Source: Archangium sp.
Lineage (GTDB): Bacteria; Myxococcota; Myxococcia; Myxococcales; Myxococcaceae
Reading direction: 5' to 3'
NCBI GenBank assembly: GCA_016793585.1
Contig: JAEUJR010001059.1
Location: 1 to 15,130, forward strand
DNA: 15,130 nucleotides
Shown: positions 1 through 6,982 of the stretch, in pieces
Numbering within the stretch: the stretch's first letter is position 1
How the letters are laid out: each line of letters begins with the position of its first letter
Notes under the pieces: generated by a model
Seen by the model: the letters and a program-made list of their open reading frames with translations, nothing else
Told to the model about the DNA's origin: nothing
Database searches by the model: none
Program-made: the position numbers and the translations under genes

Positions 1-1356
1 GACACAGGTCGCTCCGACGCCGCAGTCATTCACGTAGGTGCAGCTCGAGCCCGTCGCGCGTGAGCCCGCGTACGCGCACATGGCGCCCTGCTGGCTCGCG
101 AAGCAGCCATTCACGCAGTCCTGCTTCAGCAGGTCGCACATCGCGGCGTTGTTCTTCAGACACACCCGCGCGCCGTCGTTGCGTTGGGTACAGGTCTCTC
201 CAGTGCCACAGCTCGTCGAAGTGCAAAGCTGTGCGCAGAAGCCAATGCTGCCACCGGGAGCGTGCTCGCAGCGTGTACCAGCCTGACAGTCTCCGTTCGT
301 CGAGCACAACGACCCGGCGGGGCCGAAGCCGGGCCGCTCGCAGACGCCGTTCCAGGACTCGTCGCTCGGGTAGCAGGTGAGTGATGGGTCGGCGCAGGTG
401 CCCGACGAGAGACACTCCGCGGCGCAGCGCTGGCCGTCACCGACGAAGCCCGCGTTGCACGTGCACGAGACGTCGGTGGCCGAGCGCATCGAGCAGGTCG
501 CCGAGGCGTGACAGCCGCCGTTTCCCGAGAGGCAGCGGTTGATGACGCACTGGCCCGCCACGCGCACGAAGCCGTTGAGGCACTGACAGGAAGCGCCAGG
601 GCTCTCGTTGCGGCACTGCTCGTTGGGGCCACACGTGAGGCCGCGAGCGCACTCGTCGACGTCGACGCAGCCGAGCGTGGGGTGGCCTTCGGAGCCAGAG
701 GGGCACCGGCAGCTCGACGTCTGGGCCGTGCAGACCGCACCACAGGCGCGGGCGCCGCCACTGCAGGCACACACGCCGGCCGCCGTGCAGGACGAGCCCG
801 TCGGTTTGCAGTCGGCGTTCGAGAAGCACCGCCGCGCGCACGTTCGCGTCTCGGGGTCGCAGCCGAAGTCGCCAGGGCAGGGGTTGGCCAGACAGTCGGT
901 GGGCAGCGCTTCACACCGGCCCGCGTTGCAGACGAGGCCCGCCTGACACTGGTTGCCGCAGGCGCCGCAGTTCGACTCGTCGGTCGTGGGGTCGACACAG
1001 CTGCCACGGCACTCGAGCGTGGTGCCGGCGCACGGACTTCGCGGTGAGGTCGCCGCTCCGCCTGCCGCGGTCGTGGTGCCTCCGCCCATCGTGACGAGCG
1101 CTGTTCCGCCGCCGGAGTTGGTGGTGGGCGCGCCGCCGACGCAGACGCCGACTGCACACGACTGCGATGTGGAGCAAACAGTGCACGCGCGCCCAGCGAG
1201 CCCACACGCGGTCGATGTCGAGCCGCTCTGACAGGCCCCGGTGGCGTCGCAGCAGCCTGCGCACGTGGAGGCGCAATCAGGCCGGTTCGGGGCCTGGCCG
1301 CACGCCGCACACAGCAGAAGGAAGAGGAGTGTCGCGAGTCTTCGGTCGGGTGACAT
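1..1356 (-). CDS. EGF-domain Cys-rich lipoprotein (3' end outside window)
   Basis: An open frame runs from ATG at 1356 to the window edge (452 codons, no stop reached), so the C-terminus is missing. Residues 1-19 look like a lipoprotein signal: Arg at 5-6, a Leu-rich core and a CAAC box with Cys19. Cys at -3 of the box is atypical. A Cys-rich segment (28-72) and a Gly/Thr linker (74-105) follow, then an NCGACGN motif (129-135) of a type common in myxobacterial secreted proteins. Two EGF-like modules have full six-Cys spacing: 232-270, starting DVDEC as in calcium-binding EGF, and 274-311, containing the GF-GDG signature. More Cys-rich sequence continues to the edge. It is probably a surface adhesion or binding protein; the ligand is unknown. 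It is the last visible gene of the minus-strand run, 75 nt after its neighbour. The start codon lies at the end of a stem-loop. Confidence 0.85.
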   Translation of the reverse strand, partial: MSPDRRLATLLFLLLCAACGQAPNRPDCASTCAGCCDATGACQSGSTSTACGLAGRACTVCSTSQSCAVGVCVGGAPTTNSGGGTALVTMGGGTTTAAGGAATSPRSPCAGTTLECRGSCVDPTTDESNCGACGNQCQAGLVCNAGRCEALPTDCLANPCPGDFGCDPETRTCARRCFSNADCKPTGSSCTAAGVCACSGGARACGAVCTAQTSSCRCPSGSEGHPTLGCVDVDECARGLTCGPNEQCRNESPGASCQCLNGFVRVAGQCVINRCLSGNGGCHASATCSMRSATDVSCTCNAGFVGDGQRCAAECLSSGTCADPSLTCYPSDESWNGVCERPGFGPAGSLCSTNGDCQAGTRCEHAPGGSIGFCAQLCTSTSCGTGETCTQRNDGARVCLKNNAAMCDLLKQDCVNGCFASQQGAMCAYAGSRATGSSCTYVNDCGVGATCV

Positions 1357-1374
1357 GCCCCTTGAGTGGGGGCA
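1356..1374 (-). promoter_or_regulatory. Stem-loop over the start of the EGF lipoprotein gene
   Basis: Read on the minus strand, TGCCCC-CACTCAA-GGGGCA forms a perfect 6-bp stem with a 7-nt loop. Its 3' arm contains the only purine-rich (AAGGGG) ribosome-binding candidate and reaches the A of the ATG. If folded it would hide the translation start. The structure is seen in the sequence; regulation is inference. Confidence 0.3.
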
Positions 1375-1402
1375 CCCGGCGGGGATTTTGAGACGATTTA
1401 TC

Positions 1403-1420
1403 GGCCACGCGGTGGTGGCC
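1403..1420 (-). other. Intercistronic stem-loop between the fibre-like and EGF genes
   Basis: GGCCAC-CACCGC-GTGGCC on the minus strand is a perfect 6-bp GC-rich stem with a 6-nt loop, 12 nt past the stop of the fibre-like gene. An A/T-rich stretch (1384-1402) follows it, but no uninterrupted T run, so it is not a classical intrinsic terminator. It could be an attenuator or an mRNA-processing or stabilising element. Confidence 0.3.
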
Positions 1421-1431
1421 CGCCTCCGACG

Positions 1432-2118
1432 TCAGTACGCCGGGTTGAAGATGCAGGGCTTGAGCAGCACGTAGACGGGGCGAATGTCGAGGTTGGTGCT
1501 CTGCCGGTACGTCCACCCGCCCTGCACGTCGTTGATGTCACCGGCGGCCACGAAGCCGCCGATGTTGTTCCCCAGCGCCACCACGCCCGTCTTGGCGTAG
1601 CCGCTGCCAGCCGACTGCTGCTGCTGCGTCGCGACGAAGATGGAGGAGACGCCTCCCACGCCCTGCGAACCGGCCGCTTCACCCAGCGGGTAGCGGCCTT
1701 CGGCAGTGGGGTAGGGCACGAAGCCCGTGGGGCAGGTGCCGCCCGTCACCCAGATGACGTGGTTCGCGAAGAGCGCCTTGAGGTGGGCCTTCGTCACGAC
1801 ATCGGTGTCGGCGACCGGCGCCGCGACGTTGGTGATTCGGTTGTTGTTGAGGTTCAACCCCGTGGCGCTGATGGCCGCGGTGCCTGCCGTGCCCACCTTC
1901 TGCTCGAGCCACGTCTTGAGTTGCTGAAAGTTCGAGTTCACCTCCGAGGCGCGGGCAGGCGTGTCGGCGGTGAAGGGAATGAGTTGCGCCCAGGCCAGTG
2001 AGCTGATCAGCACCAACGCGGCGAGCAGCAACCACCACCGGCGTGGCGCCTCGACGCGTCGACGCAGGGCGCGCACTTCTTCGCGAAGGAGAGTCAGCTC
2101 ATCGGGTTCGATTGGCAT
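1432..2118 (-). CDS. Membrane-attached phage tail-fibre/collar-like protein
   Basis: This 228-residue protein has four parts. Residues 1-27 are charged, probably a short coiled coil, and end in PRRWW. A hydrophobic segment (28-44) ends AWA-Q, so it is either a signal anchor or a cleavable signal peptide with a long n-region. Residues 59-117 resemble phage fibre shafts: a VNSNFQQL start, then NNNRITNVAAPVADTD and VTKAHL, a pattern typical of tail-fibre repeats. Residues 122-228 resemble a tail-collar/tip domain: TCPTGF (Cys129), GRYPLG (141-146), and a C-terminal RPVYVLLKPC with Cys222, probably paired with Cys129. No other phage gene is nearby, so it looks like a host surface protein using a fibre fold, perhaps for binding. 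ATG at 2118 was chosen over an in-frame TTG at 2130; neither has a strong Shine-Dalgarno. Assignment rests on motif resemblance. Confidence 0.8.
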   Translation of the reverse strand: MPIEPDELTLLREEVRALRRRVEAPRRWWLLLAALVLISSLAWAQLIPFTADTPARASEVNSNFQQLKTWLEQKVGTAGTAAISATGLNLNNNRITNVAAPVADTDVVTKAHLKALFANHVIWVTGGTCPTGFVPYPTAEGRYPLGEAAGSQGVGGVSSIFVATQQQQSAGSGYAKTGVVALGNNIGGFVAAGDINDVQGGWTYRQSTNLDIRPVYVLLKPCIFNPAY

Positions 2119-2165
2119 GACCCAAGTCAACTATGGGTTCTGCCGCTCGCCAACCGATGCGCAGC

Positions 2166-3182
2166 TCATCGGCGACGCTTCGAGCGCGCCAACACCACGA
2201 GCAGCAGTACCGAGAGCGGCCCCGCCGACGAGCACCCACAGCCGACGAGGTAGTCCGCTGGCGCTGTCGACGAAACGCCACCATCACGCTCGGCCTGGCC
2301 AGCGTCGGACGTGTCATCGCCAGCGTCGATGGGGAAACCAGCATCGACGAAGGCCCCGGCATCGACGAAGCCGGCATCGACGAAGGCCCCGGCATCGACG
2401 AAGGCCCCGGCATCGACGAAGGACCCAGCATCGACGAAGGACCCAGCATCGACGAAGGACCCGGCATCGACCCCCGCATCGTCTGGCTGCAGAACTCCGG
2501 CGTCGGGGAGGCGTTGGCAGCCACAGCTCGTTCCTGTGGTGAACGACGCAAAGTCTGACGGGCACGACACCGTGCAGGCGGGCGCTCTGACGAGGCACGA
2601 CTCCCGACAGGTGACGGTGCAGGCACTCGAGCAGGTGACCCGGCTGTCTTCGCCGACCGACAGCGTGCACGACGTCGCGGTGCCGCAGCTGATGGTGGCC
2701 CGCGCGCCGGCGGTCACCTGGCAGCTGCCCGAGCCGGTACACGCGACGCCCGCATCGGCACCCAGCACGACGTCGATGGCTGCACCGGTCTGCTGCTGAA
2801 TGACGCTGCGATCGCCGAGCTGGCCACGGCAGGTGCTCGAGGCGCAGGTGAGTGAAGACTCCGAGCCCGCGTCGACGACACAGTTGGCGGTGGCGCTGCA
2901 GCTGAGCGTCAGCCTGCTGCCCGCGTTCGTCAGACACGACGACGCGCTCTGACACTGAACCTGTGAGCCGACGCCAGGCTGATACGTGCAGCTGCCGCCA
3001 GAGCAGCGCAGGTCGCAGCCTGCATCACAACCGACGAGACAGTCGGCATTGCAGACACACAGGGCCTGGCCCGAGCACGGGCACATCGTCGGGGAGGGAA
3101 GGCAGTAGGCCTGCGCCGCCGCGCTCGATGCCCACAGCATCAGCAGGAGCGGAAGCCAGCGCCCGAAGCTCACGTTCGGCAT
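2166..3182 (-). CDS. Cys-repeat solenoid protein with DAG stalk and MYXO-CTERM-like anchor
   Basis: This is a 338-residue exported protein. A Sec signal peptide spans about 1-25 (AAA-Q or AQA-Y cleavage). Residues 60-202 contain an 18-residue repeat of form C-x5-C-x4-G-x6, with leading Cys at 77, 95, 113, 148, 166 and 184. The unit at 130-147 lacks its Cys (Gln130, Ile136) but keeps the Gly. This suggests a small beta-solenoid with stacked disulfides. Residues 236-296 are Asp-Ala-Gly rich, with seven (S/A)FVDAG-type units at 242-283, probably a flexible stalk. The C-terminus has GCGC (314-317), a short hydrophobic helix and RSKRRR, matching the MYXO-CTERM sorting-tag layout of myxobacteria: Cys motif, membrane segment, basic end. 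The expected fate is surface anchoring after processing. It starts 6 nt after the MORN gene stop, so the two are probably cotranscribed. Function unknown. Confidence 0.88.
   Translation of the reverse strand: MPNVSFGRWLPLLLMLWASSAAAQAYCLPSPTMCPCSGQALCVCNADCLVGCDAGCDLRCSGGSCTYQPGVGSQVQCQSASSCLTNAGSRLTLSCSATANCVVDAGSESSLTCASSTCRGQLGDRSVIQQQTGAAIDVVLGADAGVACTGSGSCQVTAGARATISCGTATSCTLSVGEDSRVTCSSACTVTCRESCLVRAPACTVSCPSDFASFTTGTSCGCQRLPDAGVLQPDDAGVDAGSFVDAGSFVDAGSFVDAGAFVDAGAFVDAGFVDAGAFVDAGFPIDAGDDTSDAGQAERDGGVSSTAPADYLVGCGCSSAGPLSVLLLVVLARSKRRR
2341..2471 (-). repeat. In-frame tandem repeat, 18-bp unit, coding for (S/A)FVDAG
   Basis: On the plus strand the unit is GCATCGACGAAGGCCCCG. Seven units occupy 2341-2463 and a partial eighth follows. 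The second (2359-2373) is 15 bp, having lost 3 bp without breaking the frame. Three units carry GGACCCA in place of GGCCCCG, which changes Ala to Ser. Near-identity at the DNA level suggests recent slippage, so copy number probably varies between strains. Confidence 0.9.
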
Positions 3183-3188
3183 TCTGCT

Positions 3189-4976
3189 TCAGCGGCCCGC
3201 GTCGGGCACAGAGACGACCTCTTCCAGCCGGCCCTTCGTCAGGTACTTCCACGTGCCCGACTTCTGGCCAGCCACGTACGAGCCGATGGAGAGCAGGCCC
3301 CCATCGGGGAAGTTGCTGGTCCACTCGCCGTCGGGTTTGCCCGCGACGTAGCCGCCGACGAAGCGCTGTTGCCCCGAGCGGTAGAAGCCGCGCCAGCTGC
3401 CCTCTTCGACGCCGCCGTCGAACTCGCCCTCGAGCATCACCTGGCCGTTGTCGTGGAAATATTGCCAGTGGCCCGTGGGCTTGCCGTCGACGAGCGTGCC
3501 GCGCTTCTCGAGCGTGCCGTCGGAGTGCCAGAAGCTCCACAGGCCCATGCCCACCTGGGTGATGGTGTCGTCTTCTTTCGCGCGGCAGACGAGGCAGCCG
3601 AGCGTGCCCTTCTCGGGGTCCGACTCCCAGCGGCCGACCCACCGGCGGCACGACTCCGCTGCGTCAGAGAGCTCGTTGCCCTGGTCGAACGTCGGCTCCC
3701 GCCACGGCTGGCCACTCGACCAGCTCAGCTTCCACGCGCCCTGCGCCTTGCCGCCTTCGTTCAAGCCCTTCGCTTCGGGTTTGCCGTTGGGGAAGAAGTG
3801 CGTCCACTCGCCTTCGGGCTGGTCTCCGGCGAACGGGCCAACCCGGTACAAAGTGCCGTCCCACCGGAAGAAGCGCCACTCGCCGGTGCGCTCGCCTTTT
3901 TCATACATGCCCTGCCACTCGGTCTTGCCGTTCTTCCACTTCTGGGTCCACTCCCCCTGCTCCTGGCCGTCGACGAAGTGGCCCGAGCGCCGGGGAATGC
4001 CGCCCTCGTGGTAATCCGTATACAAACCGTTGCGCTGGCAGTTGGCGTAGGTGTCTTCGACGATGAGCTGGCCCTCTTCGTCCCACAGGTGCCAGCGCCC
4101 TTCGGGGCAACCCTGCACATACCGGCCGTGCAGCCCGAGCTTTCCGGTCGGGTGCCACGTCTTCCACTCGCCGGTGCCGTGCGTGACGGTGGAGCGGCCG
4201 AGCAGCGAGCCATCGACTGCGCGGTACTCGTGCACGCCCTCGGGCAGGCCGTCGACGAACTTGCCCTGGTGGAGCACCTCTCCGGTGGGGTGGTAGTCCG
4301 TGTAGACGCCGTTCAACACGCCCTTCACGTAGGTCTTCACCGCGCGGCGTTTCCCGTGCCCGTCGTACGTCGTCCACTCCCCCGAGCGCTGCTTCGCGAC
4401 GAGACACCCTTCGCCGGGCTCCTCGAGGTCGACGAACCAGCGGCCGCCGAGCTTCGTGCAGGCGGTCTGCTTCTCGCCGAACCGTTCTCCGCCGCGGAAC
4501 TCGACGTCGCGCCACGCCTCGCCAGAGATGAGGTGCTCCTTGAAGGTGCCGTTCATCAAGCCCGACGCGTACGGCCCCACCAGGTGCTTCTCGCCTGACT
4601 GTGGGTGAAACGTCGTCCACTCTCCGACGCGCACGCCCTTCGTGTAGCTGCCCTTCGACACCTTCTTTCCGTCGAGCGCCCACTCGGTCCACTCGCCGTC
4701 GCGCTGGCCGTTGAGCCAGCCGCCCCGCCAGCGAATCTGGCAGTTGATGAAGTACCCGACGCTGGGGCCGTCGCGTTTGCCCAGCTTCCACGACGTCTCT
4801 TCGAGCAGCTGGCCGCCTTCGGCCACGTCGCGCCAGACGCCGTCGCGTTTGCCCTTGATGGCGCAACCGGAAGAGAGGCCTTCGACCTTCCACGCGCCTC
4901 CGCGTTTGCGGCAATCATTCGCATCTTCGGCGAACGCGAGGTGGGCGAACAGCATGACAAAGAAGACGCTTCTCAT
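3189..4976 (-). CDS. Exported MORN/YwqK-repeat protein with three Cys-capped blocks
   Basis: This is a 595-residue protein. Signal peptide 1-16 ends AFA-ED. The rest is almost entirely a 24-residue repeat of the form G-x-W/Y, polar run, G, G-x-(Y/F), which is the MORN/YwqK type. The Gly of G-x-W/Y falls at 46, 70, 94, 118; at 199, 223, 247, 269, 293, 317, 341, 365, 389, 413; and at 478, 502, 526, 550, 574. Three blocks each begin with a Cys cap, C-x4-G-x-W then GC: Cys22/Cys38, Cys173/Cys191 and Cys443/Cys461. The family often forms extended beta-sheet scaffolds. Some YwqK relatives are called antitoxins, but the signal peptide argues against that here. The protein ends in PDAGR. ATG at 4976 overlaps the upstream stop (ATGA), which implies translational coupling and rules out the longer in-frame extension. 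A role in binding or as a structural surface protein is inference. Confidence 0.9.
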   Translation of the reverse strand: MRSVFFVMLFAHLAFAEDANDCRKRGGAWKVEGLSSGCAIKGKRDGVWRDVAEGGQLLEETSWKLGKRDGPSVGYFINCQIRWRGGWLNGQRDGEWTEWALDGKKVSKGSYTKGVRVGEWTTFHPQSGEKHLVGPYASGLMNGTFKEHLISGEAWRDVEFRGGERFGEKQTACTKLGGRWFVDLEEPGEGCLVAKQRSGEWTTYDGHGKRRAVKTYVKGVLNGVYTDYHPTGEVLHQGKFVDGLPEGVHEYRAVDGSLLGRSTVTHGTGEWKTWHPTGKLGLHGRYVQGCPEGRWHLWDEEGQLIVEDTYANCQRNGLYTDYHEGGIPRRSGHFVDGQEQGEWTQKWKNGKTEWQGMYEKGERTGEWRFFRWDGTLYRVGPFAGDQPEGEWTHFFPNGKPEAKGLNEGGKAQGAWKLSWSSGQPWREPTFDQGNELSDAAESCRRWVGRWESDPEKGTLGCLVCRAKEDDTITQVGMGLWSFWHSDGTLEKRGTLVDGKPTGHWQYFHDNGQVMLEGEFDGGVEEGSWRGFYRSGQQRFVGGYVAGKPDGEWTSNFPDGGLLSIGSYVAGQKSGTWKYLTKGRLEEVVSVPDAGR

Positions 4977-6835
4977 GGCTCGAGCACCTTCTTGAGCGCG
5001 TCGTCGGCAGAGACCCGCACCGGTGAGCCGTCGAGGCTGCGCAGGTCGCTGTCGGTGAGAGAGACCTTCGGCGAGAAGGCCTCGTTGTGAAAGGCGTCGA
5101 GGGCGGCGGTCGCCGTCTCTCCCGTGGCGCAGGCCAGGCGTGAGCCGGCCGAGTCGGTGAGACAGATGACGACGCCTTTGCCCTGGGCGTCGACGCGCAG
5201 CTTGAAGGGCGCGTCGTCGGTGATGCGAAAGCGGTCGGAGCGGCCGAGGCGTGAGGCGGTCTCGTCGGCGAGCTCGGAGCCGTCGTGCGAGAGGCTGGCG
5301 GGCAGCTCGATTTCGAGAATGCGCAGAATCGTCGGCCACTGGCGCATCACCACGTCGAAGTCGGCCTTCGCGTCGGCGTCTTTGCCTTCTTTGCGTGAGG
5401 CCTCGGCGCGAATCGCCTGCAGCCGCCACCGCAGCAGCGCCTCTTCTCTGGGCAGGCCCTTGAGGGCGTTGGTGGCGAAGGTGATGGCGTCGGCTTCGTC
5501 ACCGTTCTTCAGCGCGAGCTCGGCCTCGAAGGCGTCGTAGTAGCTGGCGGCGATGGGGGTGGGTGCGTCGAGCTCGCGCGCCTTCGCGATGCCGGTGCGC
5601 ATGACGCCCTGGCCGAGCACGTCGATGAGGTCGCCCGTTCTCCACGCGGCCCAGTCGCCGACGTCAGAGAGGTTGGGGCGCACGACGAGCAGCAGGCGGT
5701 CGTCCTCCGAGAGCAATTGCATGAGCGCGCGGCGCACTTCCCATCTCGTGGCGATGGCGCTCGACAGCTCGGAGGACACGTCGAAGAGGCCCTTGAGGCG
5801 CGGGCCGTACGACGCGCGCTCCTCGAGGCGGCGAATCTGGCCGTCGAGCGCGTAGAGGTAGCGCAGCGTGCGGCGCGTGCGCTCGACCTTCACGGGGCTG
5901 CTCGTCATGCCGGTGCGCGCCGGTTGCCGGTACAGCTCTGCCGCGAGCTTGAAGGCGTCGGGCTCTTTCCCCAGCGTGCCGAGCAGGTCGCAGAGCACTT
6001 CGCGGCGCACGAGGGCGAACTGTGGGCGGTAGCGCTTCTCGACGTACTTCGTGCGCGCGGTCTGCAGCGACGAGAGCGCCTTCTGCGGCAGGCCCTGCAG
6101 CATCGCGAGCACGGCCAGCTGGTCGTACGGCGTCGCGGTACAGTCGCGCGCCTTGTCGGCGCGAAGCATCAGCGCCTCGGCCTCGGGAATCTGGAAGTTC
6201 GTGTACGCGGTGCCGCCGGCGTTGAGCAGAATCGTGCAGCTCTTCTCGTCGGTCGCGCGCACCCCCTCGAGGGCCCAGTGGTGCGCCTGCACGCGGTCGT
6301 GCTGCTCGAAGGCGATGCTGAGCAGGCCGTTGTAGCCCCAGATGCGCTCGGCGAGGTCTTTGGAGCCCGACATGCGCGTGGCGATGGCCGTCGCTTCGTC
6401 GACCCGGCCCAACTTGAACAACGGCCAGATGCGAAGGTTTGGCGGCGGCGCGCCGTAACGCGCTTCGTAGTCGTCGAGCACGTCGAGGGCCTCCTGGTTG
6501 CGGGCCATCTCGAAGACGAGGTCGTACTTCTCGAGCAGCAGGTTCATGCCCCACTCGGCGTCACGCCAGCCGAGCAGGTCTTCGGCGCGCTTCAAGAAGT
6601 AGAGCGCCCGCGCGTGGTTGCCTTCTTCGTCGTGGTGCACGCGCGCCATGGTCCACGTGGCGGCGAAGGAGTCGGGGTTCTTCTCGAGCACCTGCTCGGC
6701 CGCGCGCCGCGCCTTGATGAAGTGCCGGCCGTCGAGCTCTTTGAGCAACGCCTGCTCTTCGGCCGTGAACGAGTCGGCCAGGGCCGCGTACGCGAACGCT
6801 GGAGCCAGCAGCATCAGCCAGAAGACGAGACGCAC
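4973..6835 (-). CDS. Exported TPR-type helical repeat protein
   Basis: This 620-residue protein is the first gene of the minus-strand cassette. A hydrophobic N-terminus with AYA/ALA sites near 17-20 suggests a signal peptide. The body (about 22-530) is rich in Ala/Leu helix pairs with TPR-like spacing, for example the ARRAAEQVLEKNPDS turn near 42-56 and LGRVDEA at 142-148. The last 90 residues look different: a predicted beta-rich domain with two Cys (558, 569) in GVVICLTD and SRLACATG. TPR proteins usually scaffold protein contacts, and a periplasmic scaffold for its MORN neighbour is a reasonable inference. Start is GTG at 6835. No other start is available before the in-frame stop upstream, and no clear Shine-Dalgarno precedes it, so the leader may be short. 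Exact function is not recognised. Confidence 0.85.
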   Translation of the reverse strand: MRLVFWLMLLAPAFAYAALADSFTAEEQALLKELDGRHFIKARRAAEQVLEKNPDSFAATWTMARVHHDEEGNHARALYFLKRAEDLLGWRDAEWGMNLLLEKYDLVFEMARNQEALDVLDDYEARYGAPPPNLRIWPLFKLGRVDEATAIATRMSGSKDLAERIWGYNGLLSIAFEQHDRVQAHHWALEGVRATDEKSCTILLNAGGTAYTNFQIPEAEALMLRADKARDCTATPYDQLAVLAMLQGLPQKALSSLQTARTKYVEKRYRPQFALVRREVLCDLLGTLGKEPDAFKLAAELYRQPARTGMTSSPVKVERTRRTLRYLYALDGQIRRLEERASYGPRLKGLFDVSSELSSAIATRWEVRRALMQLLSEDDRLLLVVRPNLSDVGDWAAWRTGDLIDVLGQGVMRTGIAKARELDAPTPIAASYYDAFEAELALKNGDEADAITFATNALKGLPREEALLRWRLQAIRAEASRKEGKDADAKADFDVVMRQWPTILRILEIELPASLSHDGSELADETASRLGRSDRFRITDDAPFKLRVDAQGKGVVICLTDSAGSRLACATGETATAALDAFHNEAFSPKVSLTDSDLRSLDGSPVRVSADDALKKVLEP

Positions 6836-6982
6836 GGTCGAGGATGTAGCGCAGTCCGGCGGCCTTCGTGCTCGTCCAGAGGCCTAGAATCGACCGTCGT
6901 CCGAGCCGTTTTTCCGGGGCGTCACCACGACGAGGCCCAGACCTTCTCGCCGGGCAGAGACGCGCTACAGTCGGCGTGGTTC
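6836..6982. promoter_or_regulatory. Divergent control region between TPR cassette and kinase operon
   Basis: This 147-bp gap separates two divergent starts and must hold promoters for both unless they are read from elsewhere. An inverted 8-mer pair, TGTAGCGC at 6845-6852 and GCGCTACA at 6962-6969, lies just inside each end. Read toward each gene, GCGCTACA ends 9 nt before the GTG and 13 nt before the ATG. TACATC and TACAGT within them could be -10 elements giving very short leaders, but I see no convincing -35 box. A paired operator is the alternative. Confidence 0.45.

Noticed and set aside
156..1310. Long Arg/Ala/Pro-rich minus-strand frame
   Set aside because: It is a shifted reading of the EGF lipoprotein gene, whose frame shows six-Cys EGF spacing and a signal peptide.
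1432..2118. Prophage or tailocin remnant
   Set aside because: Only a fibre-like domain is present, with a membrane segment and among surface-protein genes; no other phage-type gene is in the window.
2341..2471. CRISPR array
   Set aside because: Repeats are directly adjacent with no spacers and are in frame with a protein.
3369..4598. Long plus-strand frame opposite the MORN gene
   Set aside because: The opposite strand encodes an exact 24-residue repeat with Trp/Gly positions; the plus-strand product has no motif and mirrors that repeat.
4977..5429. Longer N-terminus for the MORN protein
   Set aside because: It would run through the TPR gene in another frame and bury the signal peptide; the ATGA overlap start at 4976 explains the data.
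5717..6982. In-frame upstream extension of the kinase by over 400 residues
   Set aside because: It lies wholly antisense to the TPR gene, has composition typical of a GC-rich shadow frame, and a proper ATG with a plausible N-terminus is at 6983.
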